Assembly: GCA_025057645.1 (NCBI GenBank)
Contig: JANXBJ010000003.1
Span: forward strand, 62,001-126,000
Length of the DNA: 64,000 nucleotides
Reading direction: 5' to 3'
Source: Anaerolineales bacterium
GTDB lineage: Bacteria > Chloroflexota > Anaerolineae > Anaerolineales > UBA4823
The notes under the pieces were generated by a model. It was not told the origin of the DNA. It ran no database searches and worked only from the letters and a program-made list of their open reading frames with translations. The position numbers and the translations under genes were made by a program. Positions 61,189 to 64,000 of the stretch are shown here, piece by piece. The first letter of the stretch is position 1. Each line of letters begins with the position of its first letter.

Positions 61189-61194
61189 TATAGC

Positions 61195-61456
61195 AAACCC
61201 CTGAGCTTGCTGAAAGACTGTGAAGAGGAAGAGTACCTGCAGCGCTGTCGGTACAGAGAGCGGTTGAAGCTGAGAAAGCCGCCCGAACGGTTGCAGGGAA
61301 TGGGCCTCTGAGTTGCGCAGCGAACGATGGTGTAAGTAGCTGTCGCCGGTGGTGTCGCCGTTATCCGGACACGGGCATCCGAAGGCCGGTGGCCTGAAGC
61401 GATGCTCCGCGCCGTGAGGCTGGCTTGTTTCCCCGTCGGATCACCGGCGGGTTTTT
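61195..61456 (+). promoter_or_regulatory. T-box riboswitch, tryptophan specifier
   Basis: A T-box leader upstream of a Trp-tRNA synthetase gene. Stem I has GAAGAGGAAGAGTACC (AGTA motif) and AGAGAGCGG; the specifier loop reads GGAA-TGG-G followed by CTCTGAG, giving TGG at 61301-61303. The T-box bulge is TGGC (61390-61393), complementary to the GCCA end expected of tRNA-Trp. The terminator is CCCGTCGG (61432-61439) / CCGGCGGG (61444-61451) then T5. The antiterminator has an extended hairpin, so its exact pairing is uncertain. Confidence 0.85.
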
Positions 61457-61491
61457 GATTAAGCTTTGATCGGAATCGAGGAGGTTGAGCC

Positions 61492-61737
61492 ATGATGAGG
61501 GTCGAAATTGTTTATTGCGCTGTCTGACACTACACCGATCGCGCCATTGGTGCAATGGCAGAAATCTTGCGTGAATTCGAATCGGAAATCGAGTCTATTG
61601 CTCTGGTTCCTTCTGATGGAGGACGGTTTGAGGTAAGCGTCAATGGAAAGCTGATCTATTCCAAGCTCCAGACCGGCCGTCACGTCAATCCTGGGGAGTT
61701 GCTCCAGCTCATTCGAACCTATCGTAAGGAGGCTTAA
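61492..61737 (+). CDS. Selenoprotein of the SelW/Rdx family (in-frame UGA as selenocysteine)
   Basis: An 81-residue thioredoxin-like protein when TGA at 61525-61527 is read as Sec. The N-terminus is MMRVEIVYCAVU, so Cys9 and Sec12 form the CxxU redox motif of SelW/SelT/SelH (Rdx) proteins. The rest, HYTDRAIGAMAEILREFE, ALVPSDGGRFEVSVNGK and GELLQLIRTYRKEA, fits the same family. AGGAGG lies seven bases before the ATG. A SECIS-like hairpin follows the UGA. Its stop overlaps the trpS start by one base. A protein begun at 61555 would lack the active site. Confidence 0.85.
61525..61559 (+). promoter_or_regulatory. Candidate bacterial SECIS element
   Basis: The UGA is followed, 15 bases later, by GCCATT (61543-61548), loop GGTGC, AATGGC (61554-61559). 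The loop starts with GG, as in bacterial SECIS hairpins that bind SelB. The 21 bases from UGA to the loop lie within the usual range; the E. coli fdhF element has 18. Confidence 0.75.
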
Positions 61738-62726
61738 TGAGTACGAAGAAAGGACGCGTCTTTTCCGGAGCTCGACCGACCGGTCGACAACACTTGGGGA
61801 ATTACCTAGGGGCTATCAGGAATTACGTCGCCTTGCAGGACGAGTACGAGTGCATCTACTGCATTGTCGATCTTCACGCTCTGACCACGCTGGAGACCAC
61901 CGAGGATCTGCGCCAAAACTGTTACGAAATGGCTTTAGATTTCCTGGCTGCCGGAATCCGGCCGGAGGAAACGATCGTCTTCATTCAATCCCAAGTGCCC
62001 CAAGTGACCGAATTGCACACGATCCTTTCGATGGTGACACCCTTAGGGAAGCTAACTGATCTGCCGACCTTTAAGGAGAAGGCTCGTCAGCAGCCCCACA
62101 ACGTCAATTATGGCCTGGTCGGTTATCCGGTCTTGATGACTGCGGATATCACCCTGTATAAGGCCAATGTGGTGCCGGTCGGCATCGACCAGGCCCCGCA
62201 CTTGGAGTTCGCTCGAGAAGTGGTCCGCTCTTTCAATTACCGCTTCAAGACCAATGTGCTCATCGAGCCGGAAATGAGGAGTACCGAGGTGCCCAAGGTG
62301 CTCGGCATTGACGGTGTGCAGAAGATGAGCAAGAGTCTCAATAACCATATAGAACTGGCTGCTACACCCGAAGAGACTCTGCAAAGGGTGATGCAAATGG
62401 TAACCGATCCGCAACGTCAACGGCGCACCGATCCCGGTCGTCCTGAGGTGTGTAATGTCTTCACCTTTCACAAGGTCTTTTCGCCCCCCGAAATGGTAGC
62501 CGAGATTGACATAGAATGCCGCCGAGCGGGCATCGGCTGCGTGGAGTGCAAACAGCGCATGGCGGCTAATCTAAACCAGCACCTCGAACCCTTCCGGCAA
62601 CGGCGCAGCGAATACGCACGCGACCCCGACTATGTGTGGGACGTATTAAGGGAGGGACGAGAACGGGCAGCTAAGATCGCCCGTCAGACCATGATCGAAG
62701 TGCGCCAGGCGGTTGGGTTACCCTAA
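61737..62726 (+). CDS. trpS: Tryptophan-tRNA ligase
   Basis: 329 residues. Class I signature motifs are SGARPTGRQHLGNYLGA (HIGH variant) and KMSKSLNN. It charges tRNA-Trp. AAGGAGG precedes the ATG. It is the second gene behind the Trp T-box, so it should be induced when uncharged tRNA-Trp accumulates. Confidence 0.97.
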   Translation: MSTKKGRVFSGARPTGRQHLGNYLGAIRNYVALQDEYECIYCIVDLHALTTLETTEDLRQNCYEMALDFLAAGIRPEETIVFIQSQVPQVTELHTILSMVTPLGKLTDLPTFKEKARQQPHNVNYGLVGYPVLMTADITLYKANVVPVGIDQAPHLEFAREVVRSFNYRFKTNVLIEPEMRSTEVPKVLGIDGVQKMSKSLNNHIELAATPEETLQRVMQMVTDPQRQRRTDPGRPEVCNVFTFHKVFSPPEMVAEIDIECRRAGIGCVECKQRMAANLNQHLEPFRQRRSEYARDPDYVWDVLREGRERAAKIARQTMIEVRQAVGLP

Positions 62727-62752
62727 ACTTGGCCAAAGGTTAAGCTCTTTCT

Positions 62753-63190
62753 ATGCGCCTTGTCCTTCAGCGCGTTCGAAGAGGCAGCGTTTCCGTAGAT
62801 GGAGAAAAGATTGCCGAAATTGGGCCGGGGTTGGTCATCCTTATCGGCGTGGGTCTGAACGATAGGGAGGAAACTGCGCGTGCTCTCGCCGAGAAAACGG
62901 CATATTTGCGCATCTTCGAAGACCAAAACGGCAAAATGAATCTCTCCCTTTTGGACGTAGCGGGAGAAGCCCTTGTGGTTTCTCAATTCACCTTGTATGC
63001 AGATGCTCGGAAGGGGCGACGTCCTTCCTTTACCGATGCAGCTTTGCCCGAGCAGGCCAAACCGCTCATCGAATGTTTCGTTCGCCATCTTCAAGGATTA
63101 GGCGTGCCGACCCAATGTGGTCAATTCGGAGCCCATATGCTTGTTTCCATTGAAAATGACGGTCCGGTGACCATCCTTCTGGAGCAATGA
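62753..63190 (+). CDS. dtd: D-aminoacyl-tRNA deacylase
   Basis: 145 residues. The family signature is SQFTLYADARKGRRPSF in the middle and a GPVTILLE end with the cis Gly-Pro of DTD. It removes D-amino acids from tRNA. It starts 26 bases after trpS and is likely in the T-box operon. Confidence 0.96.
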   Translation: MRLVLQRVRRGSVSVDGEKIAEIGPGLVILIGVGLNDREETARALAEKTAYLRIFEDQNGKMNLSLLDVAGEALVVSQFTLYADARKGRRPSFTDAALPEQAKPLIECFVRHLQGLGVPTQCGQFGAHMLVSIENDGPVTILLEQ

Positions 63191-63215
63191 CCGGCTGTTA
63201 GCTGTTAGAGATAAG

Positions 63216-64000
63216 ATGAGCCCATTTCTCCAACTTACATTTGCCCTAGCAATGATCATTGCTCTGGCAAAGCTGGGCAGCTATCTCAGCTTTCGCCTCG
63301 GTCACCCTGCCGTCCTAGGTGAGTTGCTTGTAGGGGTTCTGCTTGGTCCCTCTATCCTCGATTTTCTTCACCTCTCTATTTTTACCGACCAGCATCTGCA
63401 AGAAGTAATCCAAGAGCTGGCCGAGCTGGGGGTAATGTTGCTGATGTTTCTTGCCGGACTCGAGCTGCATATTTCAGAGCTGCTCAAGTCCAGCAAGGTG
63501 GCGATCTTGGCCGGTGTTCTGGGGGTGCTTTTCCCGCTTGCTCTGGGCGCCGGAGGAGGGGTCCTTTTTGCACTCACCCCAAAGAATGCTCTTTTTCTCG
63601 GCTTAACCTTGGCTGCGACAAGCGTAAGCATCTCGGCTCAAACTTTGATCGAGCTTAATCGTTTACGTTCGAAGATCGGCTTTGGTTTACTGGGAGCAGC
63701 CGTCTTCGATGATATCCTAGTCGTATTGGGGCTCTCGGTTTTCACCGCGCTTGCGATGCCTGAGCTCGGGGAGCGTTCTGGGTTCACGATGATCCTGATT
63801 GTGCTGCTTCGCATGGTGATTTTCCTCTTCCTCTCTTCGGCGATCGGTTACTTTTTGTTTCCTCCTATGGCTTTGAAAATTTTCTCTCTTGAGATCAGTC
63901 AGGGACTGATTTCGTTTGTTTTTGTCACCATCCTTCTCTTCGGCTGGCTTGCGGATGTGCTCGGCAAGATGGCTGCAATTACGGGAGCTTTTCTAGCCGG
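63216..64000 (+). CDS. CPA2-type cation/proton antiporter (Kef/NhaS3-like), cut by window edge
   Basis: At least 261 residues of a polytopic membrane protein; the 3' end lies beyond the window. It starts MSPFLQLTFALAMIIALAKLGSYLSFRLG and contains HPAVLGELLVGVLLGPS, the LMFLAGLE segment, ATSVSISAQTLIEL and FDDILVVLGLS with the antiporter Asp. It exchanges Na+ or K+ for protons. It begins 25 bases after dtd and could be in the same operon. Confidence 0.92.
   Translation, partial: MSPFLQLTFALAMIIALAKLGSYLSFRLGHPAVLGELLVGVLLGPSILDFLHLSIFTDQHLQEVIQELAELGVMLLMFLAGLELHISELLKSSKVAILAGVLGVLFPLALGAGGGVLFALTPKNALFLGLTLAATSVSISAQTLIELNRLRSKIGFGLLGAAVFDDILVVLGLSVFTALAMPELGERSGFTMILIVLLRMVIFLFLSSAIGYFLFPPMALKIFSLEISQGLISFVFVTILLFGWLADVLGKMAAITGAFLA

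Noticed and set aside
61555..61737. A 60-residue protein starting at 61555
   Set aside because: It lacks a ribosome site and the conserved N-terminal strand and redox motif; reading through UGA gives the complete family.

Overview
The window looks like a piece of a Chloroflexota chromosome, most likely class Anaerolineae. The clues are several lipoproteins and membrane-anchored proteins with Pro/Thr-rich stalks, an NBR1-type Ig-like domain lipoprotein, an isopentenyl phosphate kinase, a short EF-Ts and the general gene mix. It is ordinary chromosomal sequence. I see no prophage, integrase, transposase, CRISPR array, rRNA or tRNA gene. This assignment is inferred from family content, not from a search.

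Layout: 1-3880 (minus) is a sulfur-carrier cysteine operon (cysM, JAMM hydrolase, small protein, MoaD-like carrier, MoeZ) followed by a PIG-L deacetylase cut by the window edge. 3906-4520 is a divergent control region: a cysteine leader-peptide attenuator reading left and a SAM-I riboswitch reading right into metK. 5800-8700 holds a toxin-antitoxin pair flanked by an 81-bp duplication, and a second PIG-L enzyme. 8940-15247 holds three tandem M42 peptidases, a solute-binding lipoprotein and a LysM-M23 protein. 16322-18505 is frr-uppS-cdsA. 18663-29075 (minus) carries CapA, QueG, surface lipoproteins, a decayed NBR1-domain gene, GH114, a TPR protein and an ABC-F ATPase. 29131-32927 carries LCP, M23 and MFS genes. 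33159-47408 holds a D-lactate dehydrogenase-like flavoprotein, birA, tryptophanase, lipB, FHA and peptidase genes, an RNA methyltransferase, dgt and a DUF72 gene.

47551-52490 is a carotenoid/isoprenoid island (isopentenyl phosphate kinase, a B12-binding MerR regulator of the CarH/LitR type, crtI, and divergent crtB) with an 11-bp phased repeat array next to the crtB promoter. 52949-57287 holds the SRP RNA, a homocitrate synthase preceded by a candidate lysine leader-peptide attenuator, then rpsB-tsf-pyrH. 57545-60857 is a histidine kinase/response regulator pair. 61183-64000 is a tryptophan T-box, a UGA-containing selenoprotein of the SelW/Rdx type with a bacterial SECIS hairpin, trpS, dtd and a partial CPA2 antiporter.

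The strongest theme is RNA-level control of amino-acid supply. Four leaders occur in one window: SAM-I for metK, T-box for trpS, a Cys-codon leader peptide for cysM and a Lys-codon leader peptide for homocitrate synthase. The most surprising single gene is the short selenoprotein at 61492-61737, which an ordinary gene caller would truncate or miss because of its in-frame UGA.
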